Shown: positions 1-8,220, numbered from the stretch's first letter. The stretch: 10,806 nt of DNA from Thalassolituus sp034111725 (GCF_034111725.1 NZ_JAWUWR010000007.1:1-10806); one strand, 5' to 3'. Notes: generated from the sequence alone by a model not told the origin. Program-made: numbers and translations.

Positions 1-773
1 GTCGCCGTATTATATTTAAAAATGCCTAAATCGTTGGCGCTATCACGTACCACAAAGCGCTCTTTCTTCTCAGTTTCGATACTGAATTCGTCATAGGCCA
101 AAAACGTGAAGTGGTTGTTTACTAACCACTGCATAAAGGCATCAGATTCTGCGCACTCTGCTTTATCGTGATGTCCCGATGTTTTTCCAAGATCAACACC
201 CGCTGCTTTTGCCTTTGCAACAATCGCAGGAAAATCTCGAACACAGCTATTTACTTCAGACAACACGGCGATCAACTCTTGCGTCAACGCATCAAGCAGT
301 TCGGTATCGGAATGATGATCAACCTCAATATAAATAATGGCTTCACTAACCGACGTTTTACTGGCCTGATTCCATGCTTTGCTGGTATTTAGTTTGCCGC
401 CCTTGCTGCGTTCAGCATTGAGTGCGCAATAATGGATCGCGTGCAGCGACATCTGCCGAGCATTCAATTGCATGCGTACAGAATCGACTAAAAACGGCAT
501 ATCCTCAAAAACCACCTCAATGACGGTATGCATCGACTGCCAGCCGTGATTTTCGTAGTCGGGGTTAAACACCCGTACCTTGGGGCTTCCTGCTTCGCGC
601 TGTTGAATAAACTGCCAACAAGATAATGCTGCGCCATAGACATCATCTACCGAGCGGGCCAACAATTCGTCTTGCGGTGCTCCGGAGTAGTACAAATCCG
701 AAAATTGCTTCAGTAAAGTCGCTTGAGTTGCTTCGTTGCGTTCGTCTATCAGAGTGTGTAAAGCTGTGAGCAT
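1..773 (-). CDS. gdhB: NAD-specific glutamate dehydrogenase, large type, N-terminal part (cut by the window edge)
   Basis: Cytoplasmic enzyme that oxidatively deaminates glutamate to 2-oxoglutarate with NAD. The window holds only the first 257 codons; the family is normally about 1600 residues, so the catalytic Rossmann part lies outside. Reading the minus strand from the ATG at 773-771 gives an uninterrupted frame to base 1. Family-like stretches seen are VFNPDYENHGW near residue 80, then VIEVVFEDMPFLVDSVRMQL, SLHAIHY, and HFTFLAYDEF near residue 225. These match the regulatory N-terminal region of the bacterial large NAD-GDH family, recognised from memory. An in-frame stop lies about 50 bases upstream, so the start cannot move far. 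The Shine-Dalgarno is weak (an ACGAG near 782-786). It is divergent from the moxR operon. From memory, Pseudomonas gdhB also lies near a moxR/DUF58/VWA cluster. Confidence 0.9.
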   Translation of the reverse strand, partial: MLTALHTLIDERNEATQATLLKQFSDLYYSGAPQDELLARSVDDVYGAALSCWQFIQQREAGSPKVRVFNPDYENHGWQSMHTVIEVVFEDMPFLVDSVRMQLNARQMSLHAIHYCALNAERSKGGKLNTSKAWNQASKTSVSEAIIYIEVDHHSDTELLDALTQELIAVLSEVNSCVRDFPAIVAKAKAAGVDLGKTSGHHDKAECAESDAFMQWLVNNHFTFLAYDEFSIETEKKERFVVRDSANDLGIFKYNTA

Positions 774-929
774 GGTGACGTCTCGTATCTTTGTTATCTG
801 GTTATATGCATTAAGCGTAGATCATTTGTTCACAATGACAGGGTCTTCAGATCAATCCCCTACCAACTATCTATTGACGCTCCTTTACCAATGGCCACAG
901 AACTTTGTGAGTTACGACCTATCTGAGCA

Positions 930-957
930 TTGACCCACGCGAATGAATCACTAAAAT
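930..957 (+). promoter_or_regulatory. Probable sigma70 promoter of the moxR-bat operon
   Basis: A -35 box TTGACC (930-935) and a -10 box TAAAAT (952-957) each match the consensus at five of six positions, with a 16-base spacer. Transcription would start near 964, giving a leader of about 28 bases that contains the AGGAA ribosome binding site at 978-982 ahead of the ATG at 992. This is the best promoter match in the 218-base divergent region. A second TTGACG at about 872 has no good -10. For the opposite gene a TATAAC (801-806, minus strand) is the only -10-like box noticed, with no -35 at proper spacing. Confidence 0.55.
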
Positions 958-991
958 CCTAAACAAATCAAAGTGCTAGGAACGGACTTAC

Positions 992-1951
992 ATGACACTA
1001 CAAGCGGGTTTTCTGCAGCTCAAAGCATCCTTGCAGGAACGCATCATTGGTCAACCTCATTTGGTCGATCGCCTACTCATCACCCTCTTAGCCGATGGCC
1101 ATTTACTGGTTGAGGGTGCTCCCGGTCTTGCCAAGACCAAAGCGATCAACGCCTTAGCCGAACGCATTGAAGGCGACTTCAAACGTATTCAGTTCACCCC
1201 TGATCTATTGCCAGGTGATATTACGGGTACGGATATTTATCGCCCGCAGACGCAAAGCTTCGATTTTCAAGCTGGCCCGATTTTTCATAACCTCATTCTT
1301 GCCGACGAAATAAACCGTGCACCGGCCAAAGTACAAAGCGCCTTGCTAGAAGCCATGGCCGAGCGTCAAGTAACGGTCGGTGGTGTTACTCGTCCACTGC
1401 CTGAACTATTTATGGTAATGGCAACGCAAAACCCAATTGAGCAAGAAGGCACCTACCCGCTACCAGAGGCACAGCTTGATCGCTTTTTGTTACATGTGAA
1501 AATCGGTTATCCCGACGCCAACTCAGAACACGCCATTTTGCGCTTAGCCCGTGGCGAGGCGATGAATGCCGCCAACGATATCGAACATCCGTTATCGGCA
1601 GAGGATATTTTGAAAGCGCGCCAAGAAGTGCTTTCCCTGCATATGAGTGACGCCGTAGAGCAGTATTTAGTTCAACTTATTATGGCTACCCGAGAACCAC
1701 AAGCGTATGGCGAAGACATCGCAAACTGGATTGAATATGGTGCAAGCCCACGCGGAACGATTGCATTAGATCGCTGCGCCCGCGCTCATGCTTGGTTAGC
1801 TGGCCGCGACTATGTTAGCCCGGATGATATTAAAGCCGTGGCTCACGATGTATTACGCCACCGCCTATTACTGAGCTTTGAAGCTGAGGCCAGTGGTATG
1901 AACTCTCAACAAGTCATTAATGAGCTGCTCAAACGCGTACCGGTTGCTTGA
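992..1951 (+). CDS. moxR: MoxR-family AAA+ ATPase
   Basis: Cytoplasmic AAA+ ATPase of 319 residues, the usual MoxR length. Visible motifs are Walker A GAPGLAKT (42-49), Walker B LILADE (101-106) followed by INRAP, sensor-1 ATQNPIEQEGTYPLPEAQLD (144-163) with the arginine-finger DRF, and the lid-domain YGASPRG sensor-2 stretch near residue 250. MoxR proteins are thought to act with VWA-domain partners as chaperones in maturing protein complexes or metalloenzymes, and the next genes encode such partners. The ATG at 992 is preceded by AGGAA at 978-982, about 10 bases away. It is the first gene of the operon, behind the promoter at 930-957. The stop overlaps a possible TTG start of the next gene. 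All motifs look intact. The client protein cannot be told from sequence. Confidence 0.95.
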   Translation: MTLQAGFLQLKASLQERIIGQPHLVDRLLITLLADGHLLVEGAPGLAKTKAINALAERIEGDFKRIQFTPDLLPGDITGTDIYRPQTQSFDFQAGPIFHNLILADEINRAPAKVQSALLEAMAERQVTVGGVTRPLPELFMVMATQNPIEQEGTYPLPEAQLDRFLLHVKIGYPDANSEHAILRLARGEAMNAANDIEHPLSAEDILKARQEVLSLHMSDAVEQYLVQLIMATREPQAYGEDIANWIEYGASPRGTIALDRCARAHAWLAGRDYVSPDDIKAVAHDVLRHRLLLSFEAEASGMNSQQVINELLKRVPVA

Positions 1952-1953
1952 AT

Positions 1954-2892
1954 ATGCTAGGGCACTTTTCCAACGGCACTGAAATTCTGCCAGAGAATTT
2001 AGCGGGACTGCGTGTGCTTGCGCCGCAACTACCGCTGCAACGGCAGAAAAAAGTACTCAACGATTTAGCGGGTACACATACGGCTGCGGTGCGTGGTCGC
2101 GGTATCGACTTTTCAGAAGTACGCGAATATCTACCAGGCGACGATATTCGTAGCATGGATTGGCGCGTTACTGCCCGCACCGGCGACGCGCACATTAAAT
2201 TGTTTCGTGAAGAACGAGAACGCCCAGTACTCATTATTTGCGATTTACGCAGCTCGATGGATTTTGGCACTCGCCGTACTCTGAAACGCGTGTTAGCTGC
2301 CGACATTGCAGCATTACTAAGCTGGTCGGCGTTAGCTAAAGGTGACCGTATTGGCGGCCTGCTGTTTAACGACGTAACAGAATTAGATTTACGTCCCCGT
2401 ACTGGCCGTAAATCCTTGATGAATTTACTGCATCAACTTAGCAGCCTAGAAGTCAGCAAGCCCAACGCTTTACAGCCGCAAAATCCAGCTCAACGCATGG
2501 CCGATATCTGCAAGCACGTCAGTCGCATCGCTCATCCCGGCAGTGCTGTGTATTTTATTAGCGATTGGCTAGGTTTCGACGCACAAGCAGAACGCTTAAT
2601 TTATCCGCTAACGCGCCATTGCGATTTAACCGCAATACACATCAGTGATCCTTTCGAGCAATCGTTACCCGCTGGCCGATTTACCCTAACCGATGGTCAA
2701 CAACGACAAGTATTGGATGCCAACAGCCAAAATACGCGCAGCGCTCATCAGCAACATTGGGATGCTCAACAGCTGATACTCGGCCAACATTTACAGCGTC
2801 TACAAGTGCCCCTGATTCGAATTAGCACGGCGGATGATCCGCTACCTTTATTGCGTAAAGGTTTAGGGTTAACGAAGGGAAGCAAACGATGA
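1954..2892 (+). CDS. DUF58 domain protein (VWA-like partner of MoxR)
   Basis: A protein of 312 residues. Residues 49-70 carry the DUF58 signature, with RGIDFSEVREYLPGDDIRSM and DW in a row. It is followed by a VWA-like strand ending in CDLRSSM (D97 to S101), a variant of the DxSxS metal-binding motif that is usual in proteobacterial DUF58 proteins. No membrane segments are evident, so it is probably cytoplasmic and may link MoxR to the membrane VWA proteins; this role is inferred from family context. Start choice is uncertain. ATG at 1954 lies two bases past the moxR stop; an in-frame TTG at 1948 overlaps that stop (TTGA) and would add two residues. Neither has a strong Shine-Dalgarno, which fits translational coupling to moxR. 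The stop overlaps the next ATG. Confidence 0.9.
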   Translation: MLGHFSNGTEILPENLAGLRVLAPQLPLQRQKKVLNDLAGTHTAAVRGRGIDFSEVREYLPGDDIRSMDWRVTARTGDAHIKLFREERERPVLIICDLRSSMDFGTRRTLKRVLAADIAALLSWSALAKGDRIGGLLFNDVTELDLRPRTGRKSLMNLLHQLSSLEVSKPNALQPQNPAQRMADICKHVSRIAHPGSAVYFISDWLGFDAQAERLIYPLTRHCDLTAIHISDPFEQSLPAGRFTLTDGQQRQVLDANSQNTRSAHQQHWDAQQLILGQHLQRLQVPLIRISTADDPLPLLRKGLGLTKGSKR

Positions 2893-3413
2893 ACTCCCAA
2901 TCAGCAAACACCCAAGCGCTGCCATTAAAAGATATTTATTTGCCCGACCCCATTGGCCTTTGGCCTCTTGCTCCAGGTTGGTGGCTGCTTATCGTTTTAG
3001 TGCTAGTAGTCATAGGCACGGCTATTTGGTTTTGGCAATACGACCGTAAATATGGCGCGCCAAAACGTCAGGCTCGTGATCTTATTATTGGTGCATATAC
3101 ACAATGGAAAATTGATCAAAGCAACGAACACTATTGCGAAACCATTAACCAAAGCTTAAAGCGCTACTGGCGGCTTTATAACAAAGATGCGGTAGCGCTC
3201 TCCGGTAAAGACTGGGTACTAGCCCTAAATCGAATTGGACAGTCACCCATATTTACCGGTGATTTAGCTCATTCTCTCGCGTCCGGCCCTTATCGCCCTA
3301 CGGCTTATATACCGCATGCAGAATTACAGGAAGCAGCATTGCGCTGGCTAAAAGTTGCCAATAGCAAAGCTTTGAGTCTGCCAATTACTTCTACAACTGG
3401 AGCCACCCAATGA
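2889..3413 (+). CDS. DUF4381 membrane protein of the Bat operon
   Basis: A 174-residue protein with the DUF4381 opening LKDIYLPDPIGLWPLAPGWW (13-32). One transmembrane helix follows at about 30-50, then a cytoplasmic, positively charged stretch (QYDRKYGAPKRQAR) and a helical C-terminal domain with YWRLYNKDAVALSGKDW and the family-typical GPYRP (133-137). No enzymatic function is known for the family; it occurs between the DUF58 and VWA genes of these operons. The N-terminus is probably periplasmic and the C-terminal domain cytoplasmic by the positive-inside rule, an inference. The ATG overlaps the DUF58 stop as ATGA, with AAGGGA just upstream as ribosome binding site. It also overlaps the next gene, so translation is likely coupled on both sides. 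Confidence 0.88.
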   Translation: MNSQSANTQALPLKDIYLPDPIGLWPLAPGWWLLIVLVLVVIGTAIWFWQYDRKYGAPKRQARDLIIGAYTQWKIDQSNEHYCETINQSLKRYWRLYNKDAVALSGKDWVLALNRIGQSPIFTGDLAHSLASGPYRPTAYIPHAELQEAALRWLKVANSKALSLPITSTTGATQ

Positions 3414-4438
3414 TCGAATGGCACTGGTTATGGGCACTTTGGTTATTGCCATTACCCATCATTATGCGATTAATCCCCGCGGTAAAACGCGACGAAGCTG
3501 CTCTTAAAGTGCCTAGCTTTACCTTATGGCAGAATGATTTTGGCCAATATCAAGTGGGGAGCGCTAAGGTCAACTTTGCTTGGCTCTTACCTTGCCTTAT
3601 TTGGGCTGGCTTAGTCGTCGCCCTCGCCCGACCAAGCTGGCTCGGCGATGTTGTCGAACTACCGGTAAGTGGTCGCGACTTAATGATGGCCGTGGATATT
3701 TCCGGCAGTATGGAAATAAAAGATATGGAAATTAACGGTAAAGCCGTTGATCGTCTGAGCATAGTAAAAGAAGTACTAAATGATTTTATCGACCGCCGCG
3801 AAGGGGATCGTTTAGGCTTAATTTTATTTGGTTCCAACGCCTACCTGCAAACCCCGCTAACCTTCGATCGCGAAACGGTGCGCACGTTCTTAAATGAAGC
3901 TGCACTGGGTTTAGCCGGTAAGAAAACCGCCATTGGCGATGCTATTGCTCTTGCTGCCAAACGCTTAGAGAGTAACCCAGCAGAAAGCCGCGTACTGGTA
4001 TTGCTCACCGACGGTGCCAATACTGCAGGAGAAATTGAGCCAGTCAAAGCCGCGGAATTAGCCGCGCAAATGGGGATCCGCATTCATACCATAGGCCTTG
4101 GTGCAGACTCCATGGAGGTCACCAGCTTCTTCGGCTCGCAGCGAGTTAATCCTTCTAGAGATTTAGATGAAGACTCACTCCGTAAAATTGCTGACCTCAC
4201 CGGCGGGAAATTTTTCCGTGCACGCAACACCGGAGAGCTAGAAGAGATTTACACCATTATCGACCAACTGGAACCGACGGAAAAAGATCCGGAGATCTAT
4301 CGTCCGCAAACCAGTCTGTATCAATGGCCGTTATTAGCCGCATTAATATTAAGCTTAATTCAAGGTGCCTTTAGCACAGGTGTCTTTAGCTCAGGTGTAT
4401 TGTCACGTTTTAACAGTACCAAAGGAGGGGCGCTATGA
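3410..4438 (+). CDS. batA: BatA-type VWA domain membrane protein
   Basis: A 342-residue VWA protein. Hydrophobic segments at about 5-23 and 57-75 precede the VWA domain and a third lies at about 304-325, so the VWA domain should sit between membrane anchors. The metal-ion-dependent adhesion site is complete: DISGS (D96, S98, S100), a threonine in QTPLT (148-151) and LLTDG (T200, D201). It therefore can probably bind a divalent cation and a partner protein. BatA works with BatB in the Bat complex, named for Bacteroides aerotolerance. Its ATG overlaps the DUF4381 stop as ATGA, with GGAG at about 3399. The stop overlaps the start of the next VWA gene. Length and layout are typical of the family. 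Confidence 0.93.
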   Translation: MIEWHWLWALWLLPLPIIMRLIPAVKRDEAALKVPSFTLWQNDFGQYQVGSAKVNFAWLLPCLIWAGLVVALARPSWLGDVVELPVSGRDLMMAVDISGSMEIKDMEINGKAVDRLSIVKEVLNDFIDRREGDRLGLILFGSNAYLQTPLTFDRETVRTFLNEAALGLAGKKTAIGDAIALAAKRLESNPAESRVLVLLTDGANTAGEIEPVKAAELAAQMGIRIHTIGLGADSMEVTSFFGSQRVNPSRDLDEDSLRKIADLTGGKFFRARNTGELEEIYTIIDQLEPTEKDPEIYRPQTSLYQWPLLAALILSLIQGAFSTGVFSSGVLSRFNSTKGGAL

Positions 4439-6396
4439 ACCCTCTTGATTGGTTAGTACCGCTATCTGATTTTCATTTTTTACGGCCAATGTGGTTGCTG
4501 CTATTTATACCAGCCGTCATTGCCTTCGTATTGCTGCTCAAACAACGTTTAGGCGAAGGTGATTGGCAACAAGTTGTTGATCCAGTATTACGCGCCTACG
4601 TGCTCGATCGTGCTCCAAAGCAATCCACAAAAAGTGGCCATTGGTGGATATTAATCGCGTGGCTGGTCGCTACCCTCGCGTTATCCGGTCCCACTTGGCA
4701 ACGCATTCCTGTGCCGGTAATGAAAAACCAAGATGCCTTAGTCATCCTAATGGATATGTCGCTGTCGATGGGATCACAAGATATTAAGCCCTCGCGCGCT
4801 ATTCGCTCGGTGCAAAAAGTTACGGATATTATTCGCGAACGAAAAGACGGTTTAACCGCCGTCATCGCCTACTCTGGTGACGCTCATACCGTCACCCCAT
4901 TTACCGATGATGGCGAAACCATAGAGCATTTATTGCCATCATTAACACCCGAAATCATGCCTAAACTGGGGAGTCGTCCGGATAAAGCGATAAAATTAGC
5001 GCAAGAATTAATGACGAATGCCAATATTCGCAAAGCGCAATTCCTATTGCTTACCGACGGCATACAGCCGAATGATGTAACTCGCATAAAAGATTTGCTC
5101 GGCGAGAATACGCCACTAGCCGTCGTTGCCATTGGTACTGCCGAAGGCGCGCCGGTATCACTAGGCGACCAAGGTTTCTTACGAGATAACGACGGCAATA
5201 TCGTCTTACCGCGTTTAGATACCGCACCACTGAATGAACTGCGTGCACAAGCCAATGTGCCTTGGTTACCCCTCGCCTTCGACGATCGCGATTGGAAAAC
5301 CTTACTAAAGTCTGAAGTATCCACCAATGATGAAGAAACAGACAGTAGCCGTAATACACAATACGACCAGTGGCACGATGTGGGTTTTTGGCTGATCTTC
5401 TTGTTGTTACCGATCGCACTAATCACTTTCCGCCGTGGCGTAGTATTTACCATCGTCTTGATTCCAGCACTGTGGAGCCAACCAAGTGATGCCTTCGAAT
5501 GGCAAGACTTGTGGAAAACGCCTGATCAACAAGGACAAGACCTAATTGCAACCGACCCCAATAGCGCCGCAGAAAAATTTGATGATCCAAGTTGGAAAGG
5601 CAGCGCCCTCTACAAAAGCGGTGACTACCAAGGAGCAGTCGATCAATTTAGCCAAGACGGCACAGCTAAAGGGAAATACAACCAAGGCAATGCTCTTGCA
5701 CAAGCCGGTGATTTAGACCAAGCGATTGAAGCCTACGACGAGGTCATTGAACGTGCAGGTGCTAGCTCCCAACTAGCTCAGGATGCTAAGGCTAACCGTG
5801 AATTAGTTGAAAAAATAAAAGAGCAGCAAGAAAAACAACAGCAAAATCAGCAGTCATCAGACGACAATCAATCCTCTGACTCACAACAAAACGACTCGAA
5901 AAATCAGCAAAATGATAGCCAGTCGCAAGATCAACAGAACTCATCATCCAGCCAACAAGAAGATGACGAATACGCTGAGCAACAGGCACAAAAAAATAGA
6001 GAACAAAAAGACCAAGAACAAAAAGACCAAGAACAAAAAGATTCACAAAACGCTCAGTCACAAGCCGGTCAAGAGCAACAAGACAAAGAATCAGAAGATG
6101 AAAAGAATGCTGCTCAAGCTGGTGAAAAATCAGACGAAGAACAAAGTAAAGAAGACGCTCAGTCTATGGCCCAGCAACAACAGGAGCAAGACCAAGACGG
6201 CGAAAACCCGGACGATACAATGGGTCAACTCGACCCTAACGCAAGCCAGCAAGATGGCATGACGCGCGAAGAAAAAGCCGCGAGACAGAACTGGTTAAAT
6301 CGGGTGCCGGATAATCCAGGCGTACTATTACAACGTAAATTTTTATATCAGTATCGCCAACAAGCTGATGACGACAAAGAGGAAGTCTTATGGTGA
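4435..6396 (+). CDS. BatB-type VWA and BatC-type TPR fusion with a long Gln/Asp/Glu-rich tail
   Basis: A 653-residue fusion protein. Hydrophobic segments lie at about 17-35 and 68-86. A VWA domain follows with an intact MIDAS: DMSLS (D107, S109, S111), VTPFT (153-157) and LLTDG (T207, D208). Hydrophobic segments come again at about 316-346. A TPR region at about 386-445 is seen as WKGSALYKSGDYQGAVDQF and YNQGNALAQAGDLDQAIEAY. Residues about 460-605 are low complexity, rich in Q, D, E, S, N and K. The protein ends with the conserved tail motif WLNRVPDNPGVLLQRKF (620-636). BatB and BatC are separate genes in Bacteroides, while fusions of this kind are usual in gammaproteobacteria. The protein is probably an inner-membrane partner of BatA, with the TPR as a docking surface. 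GGAGG lies 7 bases before the ATG, which overlaps the batA stop as ATGA. A 15-base tandem repeat lies in the tail (6001-6045). Confidence 0.92.
   Translation: MNPLDWLVPLSDFHFLRPMWLLLFIPAVIAFVLLLKQRLGEGDWQQVVDPVLRAYVLDRAPKQSTKSGHWWILIAWLVATLALSGPTWQRIPVPVMKNQDALVILMDMSLSMGSQDIKPSRAIRSVQKVTDIIRERKDGLTAVIAYSGDAHTVTPFTDDGETIEHLLPSLTPEIMPKLGSRPDKAIKLAQELMTNANIRKAQFLLLTDGIQPNDVTRIKDLLGENTPLAVVAIGTAEGAPVSLGDQGFLRDNDGNIVLPRLDTAPLNELRAQANVPWLPLAFDDRDWKTLLKSEVSTNDEETDSSRNTQYDQWHDVGFWLIFLLLPIALITFRRGVVFTIVLIPALWSQPSDAFEWQDLWKTPDQQGQDLIATDPNSAAEKFDDPSWKGSALYKSGDYQGAVDQFSQDGTAKGKYNQGNALAQAGDLDQAIEAYDEVIERAGASSQLAQDAKANRELVEKIKEQQEKQQQNQQSSDDNQSSDSQQNDSKNQQNDSQSQDQQNSSSSQQEDDEYAEQQAQKNREQKDQEQKDQEQKDSQNAQSQAGQEQQDKESEDEKNAAQAGEKSDEEQSKEDAQSMAQQQQEQDQDGENPDDTMGQLDPNASQQDGMTREEKAARQNWLNRVPDNPGVLLQRKFLYQYRQQADDDKEEVLW
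6001..6045 (+). repeat. In-frame 15-base tandem repeat in the BatB/C tail
   Basis: The unit GAACAAAAAGACCAA (residues EQKDQ) occurs at 6001-6015 and 6016-6030, and a third copy at 6031-6045 differs only in its last four bases. The unit is a multiple of three, so gain or loss of a copy keeps the frame and only changes the length of the polar linker. A run of seven A lies just upstream at 5990-5996. Confidence 0.9.
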
Positions 6397-8078
6397 AGTC
6401 TAGCCGCGCCCAGCGCTGGTACACACTGCCCCTAACGCTAATGGCACTATTGCTGTTAGCTATACCCGTGCGTGCTGCCGAATTATTAGCCAGTGTTGAT
6501 CGCAAAGAGATCACAAAATCCGACGTCGTTACACTGCAAGTTCGCTATACCGGCAATGCTGGATTTTCTAGCCCAGAATGGTCTGGTCTAGACAAAAGCT
6601 TCGACATTATTAATCAAAATCGCTCCATGCAATTCAATATGGCGAATGGCAGCAGCACCTCATATACCGAATGGACGCTATCACTGGCACCTAAATCAAC
6701 TGGTAAACTTACAATTCCAGCATTTATATTCGATAACAGCCGCAGCGAGCCAATTACCGTTAACGTAACCGATTCGCCCAAAGCCACAAACGCGAGCAAT
6801 GAAGAGTTCTATTTTCAGGTAGAAGTCAGTGGCGGTACGCACTATGTACAAGAGCAATTACTGTACATTGAGAAATTGTTTTACACCGTTAATCACGAAG
6901 ATCCGTCGTTATCGGAATTTGCCGTGACCGATGCTCAAGTTCAAGCACTTGGCGAACCCAAGCAATACATCACAGTCGTCGATGGCCAACGTATCGGCGT
7001 ATATGAACGACGCTACGCCATATTCCCAGAAGTTGCAGGCGAATTAGTGATACCTGGGCAACGCTTTAGTGGCCGTATTAGCAATCGTTACGACCGCTTT
7101 AATCGTGGCCGCACTGCAACCATAGTAAGCAAACCGATTAAGCTAAATGTACAGCCAATACCTAAAGACTACCCACAAGCACCTTGGTTACCGGCCAGCA
7201 ATTTAAAAATTGAAGAGAACTTTAGCAAAGACGAAAAAAGCTGGAAAGTTGGCGAGCCTGTAACGCGCTCGTTTAAAATTACCGCCGACGGTATTTCTGG
7301 TAGCCAAATTCCACCGATACCAACACCTGAAGTATCGCAACTACGTTACTACCCAGACCAAACCAACCAAGATACGCAAATGGATGAAAATGGCTTACAC
7401 GCCGCCGTTGCGCAATCGGTTGCCTTAGTGCCGACCACCGCTGGACGAATAGTTTTACCCGAGCTGCGTATTCCATGGTGGAACACACGCCTAAATACTG
7501 TTGAATATGCTGTGTTGCCGGCTCGTACCATTCACGTAGCCGAAGCGGTTAGCAGCATTCCAGCTCCGATTACAGCACCGCAAGACTTAGCTGTGAATAG
7601 CGCCGACGTGGTAGAAACCAATACCACTAGCGGAATATGGCCGTGGATCTGTGCCCTGCTCGTGATTAGCAACATCGGCACCCTTGCACTGCTATGGTTC
7701 CTACGTACTCGTCCAACCGGAGGCGAAATAACCCCGCGTAAACAGGGTAAAAAAGAAACTAGCGTAACCGTCGATGGTAACTGGAAAGAAGTACGCATTG
7801 CCTGTCAAAGCAGCAGCCCAAAATACATGCGCGACGCCATATTGCGCTGGGCACCTGTGCACTTTAACGACCCTAGCCTACTAACGATGGATCAGTTAAT
7901 ACAGCATTACCAAGACCCAAAAGTAAAAGCGGCATTGGCAGAACTGGATGCACAACTTTACTCACAGCAAGAAAACAGCGCATTTAATGGCAACGCCCTG
8001 CTCACATTGCTGAAGAAAGAAGATCCAAGTAATAAAAAGAAAAATACTAAAGAGGGTTTAGCGCCGTTATACCCCTAG
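6390..8078 (+). CDS. batD: BatD family protein (oxygen-tolerance type, periplasmic with C-terminal anchor)
   Basis: A 562-residue protein. The N-terminus is a signal peptide: basic residues up to R9, a hydrophobic core at about 13-25, and likely cleavage near VRA-A (29/30). Residues about 31-410 are extracytoplasmic with the beta-rich, Ig-like look of BatD, opening LLASVDRKEITKSDVVTLQV. A transmembrane helix at about 416-438 is followed by a basic cytoplasmic tail of about 120 residues with a predicted helical end (RDAILRWAPVHF). BatD is the usual last member of this operon and is thought to complete the VWA complex on the periplasmic side. The start overlaps the preceding gene by seven bases, with AGAGGAAG directly upstream. 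No clear rho-independent terminator follows the stop; the palindromic repeats about 30-180 bases downstream could help end or protect the transcript. Confidence 0.9.
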   Translation: MVKSSRAQRWYTLPLTLMALLLLAIPVRAAELLASVDRKEITKSDVVTLQVRYTGNAGFSSPEWSGLDKSFDIINQNRSMQFNMANGSSTSYTEWTLSLAPKSTGKLTIPAFIFDNSRSEPITVNVTDSPKATNASNEEFYFQVEVSGGTHYVQEQLLYIEKLFYTVNHEDPSLSEFAVTDAQVQALGEPKQYITVVDGQRIGVYERRYAIFPEVAGELVIPGQRFSGRISNRYDRFNRGRTATIVSKPIKLNVQPIPKDYPQAPWLPASNLKIEENFSKDEKSWKVGEPVTRSFKITADGISGSQIPPIPTPEVSQLRYYPDQTNQDTQMDENGLHAAVAQSVALVPTTAGRIVLPELRIPWWNTRLNTVEYAVLPARTIHVAEAVSSIPAPITAPQDLAVNSADVVETNTTSGIWPWICALLVISNIGTLALLWFLRTRPTGGEITPRKQGKKETSVTVDGNWKEVRIACQSSSPKYMRDAILRWAPVHFNDPSLLTMDQLIQHYQDPKVKAALAELDAQLYSQQENSAFNGNALLTLLKKEDPSNKKKNTKEGLAPLYP

Positions 8079-8105
8079 TGAATATTGGGCTGGGGCTAAA
8101 TTAGC

Positions 8106-8144
8106 ATCGGCACTGCTCGCTGGCGCTCCCTGAGTACCTCCTAC
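8106..8144. repeat. Dispersed repeat, B module, left copy
   Basis: A 39-base module beginning ATCGGCACTGCTCGC and ending CTGAGTACCTCCTAC. It recurs almost unchanged at 10742-10779, with one indel and one substitution in the middle (GCTGGCGC against GCTTCGC). Its end CTCCTACAG (8138-8146) is the exact reverse complement of CTGTAGGAG (8165-8173), so the two could form a 9-base-pair stem with an 18-base loop. Confidence 0.85.
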
Positions 8145-8166
8145 AGATTTAATAAATCGCAAACCT

Positions 8167-8213
8167 GTAGGAGCGATTCAACGAATAATTTCTCTAGAAA
8201 CGACTCAACGAAC
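8167..8213. repeat. Dispersed repeat, partial A modules
   Basis: GTAGGAGCGATTCAACGAA at 8167-8185 is the first half of the A module seen complete at 8221 and 10671. A shorter piece, CGACTCAACGAAC, lies at 8201-8213. Neither has the second half of the palindrome. They suggest degenerate or truncated copies in the same orientation as the complete ones. Confidence 0.75.
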
Positions 8214-8220
8214 AACTCCT

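Noticed and set aside
168..392. A 74-codon plus-strand frame within 1-773
   Set aside because: The minus strand here reads as the large NAD-glutamate dehydrogenase without interruption; the plus frame has no family features.
736..933. A 65-codon frame starting with TTG across the divergent intergenic region
   Set aside because: It begins inside gdhB on the opposite strand, has no good ribosome binding site and overlaps the likely operon promoter.
1929..2306. A 125-codon open frame antisense to the DUF58 gene
   Set aside because: Serine/arginine-rich shadow opposite a conserved domain, without supporting signals.
4884..5453. A 189-codon open frame antisense to the BatB/C gene
   Set aside because: It lies opposite a well-supported VWA gene, has no recognisable domain and no initiation signal; it is a shadow of codon bias.
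5912..6262. A 116-codon, Lys/Thr/Asn-rich open frame inside the BatB/C tail
   Set aside because: It is the shifted reading of CAA/GAA/GAC-rich low-complexity codons, lies wholly inside a clear gene, and has no ribosome binding site or family resemblance.
8079..8105. Rho-independent terminator directly after batD
   Set aside because: Only a short GCT/AGC pairing is seen, without a GC-rich stem and T-run.
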